Assembly: GCA_037013685.1 (NCBI GenBank) | Contig: CM072895.1 | Location: forward strand, 9,150,463 to 9,214,462 | Source of the DNA: Acridotheres tristis | Taxonomy: Eukaryota; Chordata; Aves; Passeriformes; Sturnidae | Length of the DNA stretch: 64,000 nucleotides | Direction: 5' to 3' | Shown here: piece after piece, positions 13,701 to 27,700 of the stretch | Position numbering within the stretch: the first letter of the stretch is position 1 | Layout of the letters: each line of letters opens with the position of its first letter | Notes under the pieces: model-generated | What the model saw: only the letters and a program-made list of their open reading frames with translations | Databases searched by the model: none | Told to the model about the DNA's origin: nothing | Made by a program: the position numbers and the translations under genes

Positions 13701-16700
13701 CAGCATTGCCTTTTACACTCCATCCAGGGGCAGAAGGACTTGGTGTCACAGCCCTGCTCACCCACTCCTGTGCTCTTCAGAAAACCCTGAGCAGCCCAAA
13801 CCAAGGCTTGCAAGAGAGCCAGATCCCCAACTTCTACCAGCTGGAAACTACTCCACTCCCAGGGGTACCTTGGCCAAAACCCCACACTTCTCCCAACACA
13901 GTAAAGTCTGGAGTCACCCCCTTATCCCATTTTCTTGTCTTTACCAAAGTGCTGCTGGGAGGAAACACTTCCCACAGAAAACACAGCAAAAGTAGGAACT
14001 TTTTTAAAAATTTCATTTTTGACAAAGGTTTCAGTTTCCAAACAGGGGTTAAGGGACAGCAAGGGGGAAATGGGTTGTCAAAGAATTCTCATAATGCTTT
14101 CTTTAAGTGCTTTGTTGGACCTGGATACAAAGAAATAAGAGAAAGGATAAAAAGCACAGACAACATGCTACAAAACATATTAGAATCATTTCAATCCTTG
14201 GGAAAAGTATTTTGGTTCCCATTGCTATTAATTATATATCATAAAATGTCAGGAAAAGCATTGTGGCTACAGCCTGTAAAAATAACATCATCTTGCAACA
14301 AAATACTTCATTATTGCTTTTTGCTTAACTGCCCTAGAAAAGCAAACTACAACAAAGTGGAAATTTCCAGGAAATGCATTAGCTGGGAAATATAGACATG
14401 TTGGATTCCTCATCAGAGGAAAAGGCACTTTTATTGAGCAAAGATCATTATTAAAATTCAAGTCATGCAGCTCATACTGTGAATCCAACAGGCAAGAACT
14501 TTCCATAGTTGCTTACAGTACATTTTCATAGTATTAAGATGATACACAGTTAGTTCTTTTTAAGCCAATTATGCAGAACAAACAACATTATTTGGGTGGA
14601 TCTAGGAAAGCAAATAATACTTGTTTCCAAAAGAGCTGCATGGAGCATTCGTTGACTATTCTGCTAGGTAGGTCTCCAGTTATTCACTTTTCAGTGGAGT
14701 TGGCAGGAGCCAGCACTGAAGTAAGGCAGCCTGACTTGTGGCTAGGTCAGTGTTACACTGAATAATGGGAGAAGGGAAAGTCAAGTCCAGATTCAAACCA
14801 ATACAAGTTTTAAAAAGTCAGAAGCCTTAAATTATGTTGGTGTTTCCACTTCAGATGGTCTCAGTCAAAAGAGCAGTGTTCCCTCCACCACACACCCTGT
14901 TTGTTCTACAGTAACTGCAATGGTGTAAGCCCAGGAGAAGAGAGGAGGGACAGAGAGCACCTCACATCCTTTGGACTCATGATACCAAAAGCAGGTCTGG
15001 ATGCAAGTTTGAGCTGTCCTAGGGGGGGCTCTGATTTACAATTGTTCAGGGGCCTGGCAGCTCTCTGCCAACAGCCACTCAGGGATGCTCAGTGGCAGAA
15101 AGGGAATAAAATCCTCAGCACAGCAGGTCCTTTTTAGCTGCAGGTTTTGTGCCATGAGCACGAGGAGGACAATAAGCAAGAGAAAAAAATATTCAACTTA
15201 TCCTCAACTTTGGCACACCTGAGCTACCAATTATTCTTGTTTCTCCCGGGTTATTTCACCTAAATTCCTAATCCTGTTTTTGAAACACCAGAAGAGAAAA
15301 AGAAAAAGTAACTGAAATGCGCATTTTACAAAGCTCTGCTGAACTTGGCAGTAGGCTCTGGATGTCCTCAGAGAGCTCAAAATTTAGGGCCTGAATCAAT
15401 TCCTATTGGAGCTTTTCCATTCATTCAACAGCAGAGAAATTGGGATTGTCAGTAAGAAGACAGGCAGGGGAGGCAATTGCATAGGAAAGAGGACAGCCAG
15501 GATGCCTGGGTTGCTTTCTCATCTCCCTTTCCCAAATTCATAGCCCAACAAGCCCCTGCACCTCCCCACAACTGTTCCCCCTTCACCCCACCTTTGCAGA
15601 CAGCATTAGGCCATTTTAGCTGCTGCAGCTCTGCCCAAAAAAATTTCACCCTTTTCAAAAGAGTTTCCTTCCCCATGATTCATGAGCTCACAGACCAGAG
15701 GTGAAGCCTGGGAAAGTCCAGCCCAGAAGGGAACATTTTGGATAGGCATGAATATGTAAAAGCAGGGTGTGGAGACTGCACAGGCTTTGCCAAACCCAGA
15801 CTGCCCGGGTGCTAGAAAAACCTCTTCCCTTCCCTGGGATACTTGAGCAGAGCAGGGAGGCAGGAGGCAGCTAAGCATTAACAGCTTGTGCTGCAGGGTT
15901 GGGGCCACCATTGAGGTCAAAGACGTTCTTCATTCCTGGAACATCCCCAGCCCCTGGCCTCCCTTGGAACCTGGGAAAGCAGCCACCTTTGCCCCACCTT
16001 CCCTGGCTGTGCCAGCCCCACGCTGGCCACCACCCAGATCTGGGGCCACTAATTTCATCTTTGAAGTAAAAAAATGGGGAAAGGGAAGAAGAGAGGAACC
16101 AAGACATGGAAAGGTCAAGTGCCTTCGCCAAGGTGAAATGGCACATCAGTGGTGGAGCTGGCATTTGAGCACAGGAGTGCCTGTTTTCTGCACCAGTGCT
16201 GAAACATCCAGACCACCCTGCTGCCTCCGAGACCACACTGCCTCTGTGAAATGTGTGGAAATTTGCAGGCATTTTCCCTGATTTTTACAGGGATTTTTTT
16301 GTTGTTGTTGTTCCACACTTGGCTCACAGCTGTTTGCCAAAATCAAATTGCTGAGGTGTTTCTGTCTCTTTAAAACTTCATGAACAGACACTTGGACAAA
16401 ACCCATCAGTGAATCACAGCTGCAGTGGGGGGGGATTTGATTTAGCCATGTCAGGCTGAAAGCAAGAAAGCCAAACGCTGCCAGTCCCTCTGCCACCCCA
16501 GGCTGCTCACAACACACAATACCCCTGGCATCACCCACAGCTCCTTCACTTGCTGTGAAAGGTGCTGGTATCTGGAGAACCAGTCTGCTCAAACCAACAA
16601 ATTAAGCAACATTTTCTGCAATAACTGTTTTACTCCATACTTTCAAAGGAAAATAAATAAGAAAATATTCAGGTGGACCCCTGCTCCAGTGCTACCAGGC

Positions 16701-17222
16701 TCTGCTGCAGCTTGCCATCCATATTTTTGGAGGATTATGACAATTTGCTCAGTTAAGCATCTGCACTTCACCATATCTCCCCAGTTTGTCACCACTCTAC
16801 TCTGCTTGAGAGACACATAGCCTCAGCATCTCAAAAGCCAGACAGAATCCTCTCCTGTCCCTTCTCAGGACTCATTCCTGATGGATGTGCCACAGATAAG
16901 ATTTCATTCCTGCCCTCAAGGTCCCTGCCAATCCCAGAGCCTTCTCCTGGACCATGCACTTCCCTGCAAACCAACCTCCAGGCACATCAGGTGTATCAGA
17001 GGAACAGGGAAAGATATTCAAGCTCACCCCAGGCAGAGGCAATGTTGCAAGCAAAGCACATGGAGATGATCTGACTATTTTTTCCTCCTTAAAAAATCCC
17101 AATGTAAGACACCAACACATCTGCAACCAAATCACATTCTGCAACTTGCCTCCAAGGTTCTGAACAGCAAACAAAAGGTTAAACAAACAAACCCTGAGCA
17201 ATATCTCAAGCTTGACAGATGC

Positions 17223-17247
17223 AAAAAAAAAAAAAAAAAAAAAAAAA
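17223..17247 (+). repeat. A25 homopolymer
   Basis: A run of 25 adenines. It is not preceded by any recognisable SINE, LINE or processed-pseudogene body, so I do not read it as a retroposon tail. Length may be unreliable in assembly. Confidence 0.9.
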
Positions 17248-17649
17248 GGCTTTCAGTTTCAGCCAGTAATATTTCGTCTTGCCCAGCTGTAGGTTCATAT
17301 TTTTAATGTCAGATTGCAAAAATAATAAAAGTGGGGGGAGAAGACAAAGAAAAGCAAACATTTAGCTCACAACTGGATGGGAAATGAACTGGAAGCTCAC
17401 ATTTGTGTATATTTTTCCCTGGTGAAGAGAAGCCAGCTGGTATGTTGGAAGGTCCTGAAAACCTGTCCTGACATCAGCAGAAGTGTGAGCAGCAATACCT
17501 CTCCCATGCTGGCTCATGCATTTTCTCCTATCTCACTTCATCTCTCACTAAGCTCGAGCAAGCCCACACTATTGCAGATTTATCGCCATCTGAAAAACAT
17601 TAAATATCTCAGGGTTTCAAATATTTGCAGACAGCTGAAGAAGTGGCTG

Positions 17650-18110
17650 TGATGGAACTGTCTCTTTCTGGCATAAAGCTATCAATTTTCCATGAAAGTT
17701 GAGGCCTGAAATTTTTTTTATTTTATTTTTTTACCCCGGTAAAAAACTGTAACAAATGACTCCCTTTTTAGCGAGTGCAAGGAAAGCAGACAGTCATTAT
17801 TACCAAATGTGTGCACGCACAAGTAACTAAGGGAAAATAAATCCCATTTGAAGGTTAATTAACTAAGGCAGGGTCACAGCTTGACAATCTGCCCTCAGCA
17901 AAGGGGAAGCACAACATCGGAGGGTCTATGAAGCAGAGCCATAATGAATTGTGACTTGAGGCTTGTCTATACAGGGAAATTACCGTGCAGCCAGCTCGAA
18001 GCTGGATTTATAGTGCTCACTCCACATTTATAGCATTAGACCCTTTGTGCAGACTAATTAGGAACTAGTTTACCTCATTTACCTTCTGACAAATGCTGCT
18101 TTGCACAGAA
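17650..18110. promoter_or_regulatory. Candidate conserved noncoding element with internal inverted repeat
   Basis: This is an AT-rich, repeat-poor block containing TTAATTAA near 17855, several TAAT cores (about 17941 and 18055), and a perfect inverted repeat at 17727-17746 with 9-bp arms TTTTTTACC/GGTAAAAAA and a CC spacer. Between about 17961 and 18060 the ends of a ~100-bp segment are weakly complementary (GCTTGTCTATACAGG-like at the left, TGTGCAGACTA at the right). That may be a relic of an ancient DNA transposon that became part of the element. All functional wording here is inference. Confidence 0.3.
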
Positions 18111-20239
18111 GCCCAGAAAAGCAAATTGAGCCCCATCAACTCCTTGGTTTTCAGCCTCACTACTGGCTTTGCTCAGCGAGTGGCTAGTGCAGGCTGGGGA
18201 GTGAGAAAAGGATGAGGACAGACACGTTCAGCCCCCAGAATGTGAACAAGAGCTTGGGCTTGAGCCCAGCATCCTTCGGTGCCCCCAGATTTGCATGGAA
18301 ACAAGCCTGCAACAATAGTCACATCCATCCTTGTAAGAAAGCTGAGGGTGAAGCACTGGAGGAGCCAGGGTACATTTGGGATCTCAGCATCTCATTCAAT
18401 CCACTTCTCACTCCATCCCTGCCTGAGCTGTGGCGCCTCTCACAGCCTCAATGCCCAGTGGATCAGGAAAAACCACGGAGGTTTAGCCCAGGAGGCTGCA
18501 GGGAGTCAGGGCAATGCCTGTGAGGAGAACCACACTTCCAGTGCAAAGCACAAAGGAGTTCTGGTGGAGAAGACCAGGGCTGAGGCCAACCTAGATTTCT
18601 TCCAAGGAAACTTCTAAGAGCAACCAACTGGCTCACTTTGACTCTCCCTGGCCTCTTGGCCAAGCTGAAGGGCACCAAGCCAGCACCAGGCCACCACAGC
18701 ACTGAACAAACAAACCCACCACAGAGGTTTGTGCACAGGTCCTTCTGCTTCCACCCCTCTGCCATGCACCAAGCACAGAGTATGTATGGAGTCAGAGTGC
18801 TGCAGAGGGGGCTGTGTCAGGCACCAGCTGGCACAGGGACAAAGGGCAGAGCTGGCATGGGCAGCACCAGGCCAGGAAAGGTGACAGGATCAGGCTCCCA
18901 CACACTGATTGACAGCTAAAGTCAAGTCCTTTAGGGTTGCTTCACAGATGCTGGGTCACATATGTGAAGGTAGTCAAGATACCAGGTGCCAAAAAGTGCT
19001 GGGGAAGGTCAAATATGCCATCAGCAGTTAAAAATAAACACACTTCTTTTGGCATTTTGGCCTTTTGAGGCACCATACAGACAGGGATGTTAACAGATGT
19101 CAGGAGGAGGAGGCGTGGGAAGAGCTGTCATGTGGGACCCTACAGAGACCTAAAGTCAGTTCACCTCCCTGTGCTGCTGTTTCCCTGCAGTAACAGAAGA
19201 AAAGTAACCTTCTCTGGGGGAAAATTTTCCAAGTCTTAAGGGGTGGCCAAGGTCTGATAAGAAGAAACCCAAGCCATGGCTTTCAGGGTGAAAGGTGGCT
19301 GCTTTCACACCTTGTTTCCCCCATACCAGAGAGGATGGGCAAGTTTTAGGGGTGACCTCAAGGTGCAGAACATACTTTTAGTCCAGCAGGGCCTCCAACC
19401 CAGTGAAACAGGCCAGCCAGTGGGGGATACACCATATGGTGGGCTAAAAGCTCCCCCTTTTGGGGAGATCCCTTTGGAGACAGTTCCAGCACAGGGAGGA
19501 GGTGTCTGGCAGACACATTTCCGTGCTAAGACCAGAGATAAGAGCAGAAATGACTGCCTATCTCTCATCTGCTGTGGCAAGAATGAAAGGGGTTCACTGT
19601 GAACATTCACTCCCTCTCTTCCCTTTGGGGCTTGGAAGTCCACCATCTCCTGTCTGCAGTGAGTTTTCATTTGTCACTTTATCTCAGTTTTCTTTTCCTG
19701 CTTACAAACTGTGCGTTTCAGAAAACTTCTGAGAGAGCTGCTTTACTGAAAAGGAAATGCTTAAAGCCAGCTTGACTACAAGGTGAGCCCTGCTGAAGGC
19801 TCGAGTCAGCTGGTGAAAATGCTGTCTTTTCCCCAGTAGTCCAAAACCCAAAGGACATGGAGATAAAACCATCAGAGAAACTGCTGAAATGAGAAACAGG
19901 CACACAGGCCACCGAAAGACAGAGCAAACCCCAAGAGGCACCATCTAAGCAAAACCATATGGCAATCTCAGCCGAGCCATCAAGAGATGGATTCTTTTCC
20001 TACCCGGCGCCTGCCTGTGCACTCTCCAAGCGCCTCATTGCAGTCCCTTCCAGCATGGAGGCATCCCAAGTGACCTGCTCAAAGCAATAACACCGAGCTA
20101 AAACCTCCTACATGACCCTTTTATTTCTCTCTCCTCTATCTTGCTTCTGTTTTCCCTCCCTCCACATTTTTTTTTTCTTTCTATGCCTAAATATTCTTTC
20201 ACTAGTCACTCCTAACCCACCGTCATCTAAGACTGTCTA
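18111..20239. other. Noncoding desert segment
   Basis: No gene or named repeat was recognised. Overlapping short frames on both strands around 18.2-19.7 kb lack domain content. Base composition is unremarkable. Confidence 0.55.
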
Positions 20240-20473
20240 CTTTCATCAACTGGATATTTGGAAAAATTTCTTCACTAGAAGGGTGGTCAAGCATGAAGAC
20301 AGGTTGCCCAGGGAACTGGCAGAATCATTGTTCCTGGAATTGTTCAAAAAACACAAAGATGTTCAGGTCATTCTTAGGGACATGGCTTAGTGGTGAACCT
20401 GGCAGTGTTATGTTAAAGGCTGGATTCTATGACCTTCAAGGGTCTTCTCCAACCTTAATGATTCCGTGGTTCT
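20240..20473 (+). mobile_element. CR1 LINE 3' fragment, plus orientation
   Basis: The segment matches the well-known 3' portion of avian CR1 in order: a GGATATTTGGAAAAATTTCTTCACT-type block, then GTTGCCCAGGGAACTGG, then TTAGGGACATGGCTTAGTGGT, then TCCAACCTTAATGATTCCGTGGTTCT at the 3' end. The last part corresponds to the degenerate octamer tail (ATTCTATG-type) of CR1. It is 5'-truncated, as most CR1 copies are, and diverged from the consensus as I remember it, so it is an old insertion. No intact coding capacity remains. The left boundary is approximate. Confidence 0.9.
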
Positions 20474-20929
20474 CAATCCAAGCATTGAAGAATCAAGCAC
20501 CTCACAAGCTTCCACAATGCTGGCATCACACTACCAGCACTGGCCAGCTCATGAGAAATCAACTACAAGACAATATTCCATCAAAGCCCATCAGATGAGC
20601 TCTTTCACAAGCAGCTGAGGGGAAGGAAAAACACCAGTGAGAAGGGGAATTTAAAAAAAATAAATCTGTGGGTATATAGTTTTCTTTCCAATGGTCCGTT
20701 CCAAAGTAGAGATTCGTGTTCATTGCTGGATATACAGATTTCATGCCCATGAAAATATAGATGGCCTCTTCTCTATGAAAAACAGCCTGGGGAATAAAAT
20801 TGGTATAAAGCTACATAGTACAAAACCTGCAGGCTGGTCCTATGAAGTCACAGCCCACCGATGTGTGCATACTGTCATATATTTACCTAATAAAATATAA
20901 ATAATATTTTATGTAGGAGTCAGTTTATG
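20474..20929. other. Noncoding segment between CR1 fragment and candidate element
   Basis: No gene or named repeat was recognised. It is AT-rich at its right-hand end (about 20880-20915, AATAAAATATAAATAATATT). Confidence 0.5.
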
Positions 20930-21730
20930 AGTCTGTGTATGCAGAAATGGGAGGACCTGTTATATAGGAGGGAGGGAAGGTTAAAAGACCCGTGTTGTCA
21001 TGCTGATTTACAGGCTGATTTAACTGGTATTTAAATATGATTATTTTGGGGGATGTGGGTGGTCATTCATAAGGGAAGGCCAATATCATTATTTAAGGGG
21101 TTTTCATTTATTTCTTGGGCTCATGTAGTCGTATGAAATCTAAATATATGAAACTGCCAAAAACTCCAAACATCCGTTTTTGGGTGCACTTGTACGGTGC
21201 CTTTACCCAAAAAACCACAAAGAACAGGTAAGAACCTTTATTCCTCAGCATCTAAGAACAGGGCTGTAACATCCATGACACGGACAAACCCTCTGGGGAC
21301 AGAAGATGTTCAGCAGCCTCCTCCAGCACAGGGAGGAAGGTGGCTTTTCACCAATGCTGTTCTGACCATGAGGCTCCTCTCCCTCATGCCCTCACCCACC
21401 TCATATTTCTATGCTGTGCACACTCATATAGTCTTATTCTTGTTTTAAGAACGTGAATATATACATCTGAAAACCCAAACCATTAAAAAGTAGTTGGCTC
21501 AGACTTTTACTGGAACACGTGCACAAATATGTTGTTTGGATATTTTTACGGCCATTAACTTTTCCATATATAACCCAGACCTCCCATTAGGTGTTGTGAA
21601 CTGGATCGCCTCTTTACTTGCCAAGTTATATTTCAATTAAATTAAAGTCACCTTTGGTCCTAATGAACCCCCGTTGTTTGCCTAATGCCATGATTAATTC
21701 CAGCTGCAAGAAATGGTATTAGCCTGGGTG
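20930..21730. promoter_or_regulatory. Candidate conserved noncoding elements (AT-rich pair)
   Basis: Two AT-rich, non-repetitive blocks (about 20990-21180 and 21460-21730) flank a more ordinary middle section. The right block holds closely spaced homeodomain-like words (TTTCAATTAAATTAAAG, GATTAATTCCAGC) and a CCATATATAA SRF/MEF2-like word near 21565. No reading frame with protein character is present. The call is based on texture and setting only. Confidence 0.27.
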
Positions 21731-24700
21731 GGTACATGGTTGAAGACTCTGATTCTCCTTCAAGATTTATGGGTGCTAGAGAAGGCTCCATAACTCATGT
21801 TGCTGAGTCTATAACTTTTCAGGCAGTAAACAGAAGCCTCTGCCACAACAGGCCTCCAACTGGTGGATTCACCCTTAATTTGTTCCTGCAGTATGAACTT
21901 GACACAATTCTTCAGGCATGGATAAACTCCATTTTTCCCCCCAAAGCTCAGCAGAAAGAGAGGCAATCCAGACTCTGCACAGACACTTGGTGACAGACAC
22001 CCTCACCTGCAGAGCCAGGGGAGACTGAAGCCTGTACTCTCCATCCACACCCTGCAGAAGCAAAGGGTTCCCTCAGACCATGCTACCACACCAGACTCAC
22101 AGGGCCCAGAAGAGAAAAGCAAACAGGGCCCAGATTTTGTGCTGTGGTCTGAGAAGTGCTGGGCTCTGGTTCTAGGGCTAAACATTTATTTTGGATGCAA
22201 GACCAGTTAACATGGAAGAGTAGTGTTGGAAATAGAAGCCACAGGCCACTGAAACCCCAGGTCTCTCACATACATGTTCAGCCATTAAGATGCTGAGAAG
22301 GAAGAGGATGCCTCTGAACACCCTTGCTCAGTGCCTATACAGTGATCTAGACACACCTAGAGCACATCTAATGGTCCTCCAGGAGATACAGACACAAGAG
22401 ACTTAGCTGTGAACCAAACCCCACCCTTGTGATGAGGTCTCAGCTTTGCCAAAAAGGGGCTGCCTCAGTGCTGTAGCAGAATCCAGACTATAGGCATCCT
22501 AGCACTAAAGAGCAAAGGTTCATCTGAGCGCAGAACAATCTCCTATGCAGTAAAGATTTGCATGATCAACAGCCACTGCTGAGCTTCTCCATCAGTGTAT
22601 CTACCCCAGCTTTGACCCCACTTGCACTTACAGTCATCATGGCACCAAATGGCAGAATCCCACCACCTTCCTCCCTCTGGTGTAGCAAAGGCAGGTGCCT
22701 GCCAGGCACAGCACAGTGCTGAAGGAGTTGTGCCAGCTCTGGCCATAGCCTCTAAATTCCCACTGTACCATGAGATCCCAAAGAGAGCATCATAGTGACC
22801 TACAAACCCTTGAGTTCTTTTATTTTACAGGTGAACTTACTCATGGCCAGCCCCTTCTTCATTCCCTTCCCCTCCTCCCCTCTATATTAAGGCCGTAGAA
22901 GTTGCCTGAGTATTCAAAAACATGATAAGATTATCAGTCCTTTTATTAGTGCCAGTGGCAACTTGATACCATGTCCCAGGCTGGCCACTTGCTTCACACC
23001 TCCCACGCCAGCATAAGCCTTCCTTATTCATAGCTGCAGAGATTTCCAGAAAAGAGAGGGAAATCAGCAAGTTTCCAGAAAATGAAGTACTGTTTGGACT
23101 GTTCAGAGATTGAACAGGATAAGAACAGATGGGACACCTCAGCTGTATGAAAATTTCTGCCCTCTCCTCAATCACATCATCATTACAGAGGAAAAAAAGA
23201 AGTGTTCTGTTCCAGAACCATGCTTTAGGTTTGTATCTGTGTAAGACAAGACCTGTTGCTTACATCCAAGGCAGCCTTTCCCTGGCAATCAGCCTACAGG
23301 ATCAATTCTTAGGAGAATTATCACCTATTTAAACCCAGGTATATCAGGAGTAGCTAAATCTAGATGGAGTTTAAGACAGAGATGAGAATAAGGGATATGA
23401 TTTCAGAGGGGCCAAGGTAGCAGAAGAAATATCCCTGAGTCTAAGGTTCAGAATTGTCTTACTCTATACAGCAGCTCAATACCAAAGACAGCCTGAGCAC
23501 ATTACCATATTCAGTTCCCATGACTTCTCTGGCACCCATCTCACCTAGACCAGCACTGCACTTGAGCAAGAGTGAAGAGGCAGAGCCAAACCATGTTACA
23601 CAACTCCACAAAGAAATACAGAGGTTCAATATGCTTCAGACAAACCCAAGAATAACCATTACACTGTGGAAAGTATTTGCCACTAAAGCATTTTTCATTA
23701 AAAGTGGCATTTCTGAGCGTTCTATCCTGCTGAAAAGCAATACCAGCCTCACATCAGAAAGTCTTTAAGAAAAATTTCCATTGCTATAATTAACTTCTAT
23801 GTTGAGATTGTATTGTTCTTCTTTCACAGAAAAATCTCAGCAAAATTTCCATGGTTTAGAGGCTGCCAAAAAGGTGTCCTATTCCATTTTTCAGGAAAAA
23901 CTTGTGGTCACAAGGCATCTAGGAGAACTTCAAGTTATACATGGGATGCAGAGCAAACACAGAGTAAACATCTACTCCCCTGAAACTCAGGACAAGCCAA
24001 ATGAAAGGCCCAGTTCATTCTGTGGCACTGGAGCAGCTACAGAGTCCTATCTGTTGGCCAGCAGTTGCCGTGGGACCACAGAAATAATACAAGACAAGAT
24101 CCAGGGTTGTACAGCATGTTCCTTCTCCCAGAACACCTTTTCTTACAAGCTTTATTATTGCCTTACAAAATATGTGAAGATACTCCAGAATTAAGACAAA
24201 ACCTTAGACAAGGAATCCAGAAGGGACCCCAGGCAGCTCAAGGAAACTGTGCCCCTTCCTGTAGCCAGCTTCTCACCCAGCTTGGCTTCCATCCTGCCTG
24301 TGCTCCAGCAGTGAGACACCCTCATACATGAACTGCTATTAGTCCCCACAAGACCAAATTCACTTTTTCCAGACAGCAACAACCCTGAATGAGGCCCTGT
24401 AATTCCCCTGATCTCTGGTTTTGGGTTGCTAACACACGCAGATTAATAGACCAGCCACTACGGGAACCTGCCCCACACGTTACTGCAAAGTCCTCTGACT
24501 TGTGTGTTTCATTTCAGAGATGTGGAGGGGCAGGAAAGGCCCTCCAAGGTAACATCTAGAACAGAATTTAACTCAGTTACCTGCACTGAGCCCAGTAACT
24601 TCCAGATTCTCTGTGCAGCTTGTCCTCACTACTCAAAATAGGAATAACTTGAATTTTAGTTTGAATATAGATCTAGTAATAAGGTGCTGGTTTATTTGCA

Positions 24701-27700
24701 CACCCCCAAAGGAAATTAATAATTGCATTTCCTCCTGGCAATAGCAGTCCACATACTGACAAAATAATATTAATTTAATCTTTCAGAGATGAGAATATTT
24801 AACTTTCTTCTCTTAAACTCAAGACCTAACTCCAAAGATACAGGTGCACTGATTGTTGATTTCTCTATTGCTGTAAAAAGGTCGAAGCCTTCTCCCACTT
24901 TTTATACCCCTTGATCAGACTTCACCAAACTTAAAAAATAAAGCTGCTGTGAATTGGGTAGGGAGGGGGCAGGAAAAAAAAGGAGAAAAAGAAAGTCTAG
25001 TTTATGTCCATTAAGACAAAGGAAGCAAAAACTATTCAACTGTCCCATAATCATGGAAATATGATCAGCTAAATCCCATAAAGAGAGCTCAGAACCAGAT
25101 GCATCTCATGCACTCTGCTGTCCAGAGAATCATTAGGAGACCAGGGAAATGTGAATACATTTTGGGAAAAAAAAACACGAGAGTAAAGGCTGCAACCATG
25201 ATTACATTGGATCCATTACTCATAAAAGCCTTAATTTCCTTTGTAACAGCAGAATTTTCTAACATTTCAGGAAAAATATCAGAAACAAGAATCCTTACTG
25301 ATTAAGCTCCACATTTCCAGGGTACAATCTGGAGCTTACATGTCAGAGAGAACAGGTCAAGAGATGGTGAAGCAGCTGACCCCATTCCCAGCAGAAGACA
25401 TCCTGCCTAAAAATAAGGCATCATCTCAGCTCTCCTGCTTCCAAGCATCAGGTTGGTGCTCAAAGCCCCTTCTCCCCCCAGCCCCCACAATACCTGATCT
25501 GCTGTTGCCTTCCTGCATCCATGCAAACCCCAGTATTGTCCATTTTTGTGGGTGCTGGTTTCCAGGATCTGAAATTTATGTTGCCAGATACAGGAATTCC
25601 TTTTATGAAAACCACATCCTGTTCTGCTACTGAATCTTGGCTCAGGAAAGCTATCTATAACACATCTGCCCTCACTCTGCCACTTAAAGACCACTGACAA
25701 GTACAATTAACACCAGGTCAAACATACCACTCCACATTTTAGAGACTCTGGTTTCAGCTGTTGTAATGAAGCTCTTTGATTGTGCCAATGACTGGTAACA
25801 AACACCAGGACATAAAGCAGGGTCAAAAAATATCTGCAGGATTTTTCCCCCCCACCCGAATCAGTGAGGATTTTTGTCTATATTTTGCTTATTAATTGAA
25901 AGAAAAGGGATTTGTTAGGATTACTGTCTCTGTACTAGTATGAAACCTGCTAACATATAAATACCTTTTTTATATATAGAATATATATTATACAGGGTTG
26001 AATGATACCCTAAACCATCCAAAAACTCAATATAAATTTATCTTGACCCTCACTTATTAAAGGAGACCAGTCACACAAGGGAAAAAAATAAAACCACAAA
26101 AAACAAACCCACAGAAACCATATCATTCCCAAATTTCTTCCATGCCTGCTTCAGTCCCACTGATGCATCTTCACTCCTTATCAAAAAGAAAAAATTGCCC
26201 AATGACTTGTCCAGAGAGTCTGATGAAAAAGAGTGAGAATATTCCACGATATCTCAGGAGAACATGAAGCGAACAGGAGGAGCAGATTTATTCACCAGCT
26301 TTTAGCAGCTTCAGTTTGAAACTGATTTTGTGGTTGTGCCATTAGACACTGCTCAGTCCCAGGACTTGGTTCCACATGCAGGGAACACCCTGTGAAGGCT
26401 CTGGGTGGAGCTGCATGGACAGGCACACGCGATGAGCACAGCTGCTGGTCTACTTGTGGTTTAACCCACGAAGAAGGAAGAATTCCCAGAAATCCCATAT
26501 GCTGCAAACATCCTTTCCCAAGAGGAAAAGAAATAATTTTACCATGGTTTCACAGAGCCAAAAGACCTGTTTTGTTGGACTGGTGTTTGGTTACACTCCC
26601 AGCTACACCTAATCCCCGTCACTGCTCACTCACCACCCCACAAGGAACACCTGTAGCAAATCATCCACTTGTCCTAAAACAGCATGTCTGGATAAGAAAA
26701 ACTGGAAAAATGAATCTTCAGAAGCACACTCACATCCTATGAAATTCTCCTTCTGCTACTCTGCATCTTTGCAAGCAAATCACAGACTCACATGTGTGGC
26801 TCACTTGGTTTGTTCATCATGAAACCTCAGATTCTGCAGGTGACTTTCTCCCATCCCACCAGCCTGCACTAGTGCATGGGACAGCTGACAAGACAAATAC
26901 ATCCAGCCCCTTATCTTCAGAAGTCTTCCAAAGACTGCTCTTAAAAGGTCTGTACAACGTAGCAAAACAAAAGAACATTTCAGAAAAAAAAATTCCATGT
27001 TCCCATCAGGGAATTTAAATATTGTTTACAAAACATACATAAAATCAACTTTTTAGCCTTCCCTTTGACAATATATATCAAAGTAATTGCCATCCATGTC
27101 ATATCTCAGTCCTCAAACCTAGAAGAGGATCACTGCTCACCAGAAAGGGACAAAGTTGCCCTAAGCAGCACCATAAAGAACTTAGCCAGAAGGAATTTTT
27201 GAAACACCAAAGGAGAATTGTGAATAGATATTAACTGGATAACACTGCAATAAGCTCCACCTGGGTACAACAAACTAATAGCAATAAACTTATGATGACA
27301 ATCAGCCTCACCTTTAAACTCATCTCTCCAAGAAAAGCAAACAGTTCTCACCTGTGAGCCCATGGCAGATGGTGACACACAAGGTCAGGAGGATAAGGTG
27401 GCTGCATAGCTGGTGGAGCTCCTTCCTGAGGAACAAAGCTTCTCCTTACCTTACAATCCAGGTGAAGTGTATAGCCAGGCACTGCTGTCCTGATGGACAA
27501 TCCCAGCTACTGGCACATCAGGGAACCTGGGCAGAAGACAAAACAGAGACTCGTCACAAATGGCCAAAATGTTCCTCTCCCTCCATACCCCAACCATCCA
27601 ACTCCATCCATCAAGAACATCTTTCTAAAGCAAATCCCAGTGGGTACATGGAGCATGGACTGCCCTGGTAATGGAGGTTCAAAAGCTAAAGGCAACATCC

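Larger units (their letters stand above)
8331..17649. other. Noncoding desert segment
   Basis: I find no gene in this 9.3-kb stretch. The longest open frame (13706-14395, plus, 229 codons) has no recognisable domain and no initiation or splice context. Dinucleotide and homopolymer repeats are listed separately. Small AT-rich runs also occur near 11130-11165. The rest has no features I can name. Confidence 0.55.

Noticed and set aside
13706..14395. 229-codon plus-strand frame
   Set aside because: Ordinary noncoding sequence; no domain, no repeat-encoded protein resemblance, and an overlapping minus-strand frame.
17223..17247. A25 run as the tail of a processed pseudogene or SINE
   Set aside because: No gene-like or SINE-like body and no flanking direct repeats were found.
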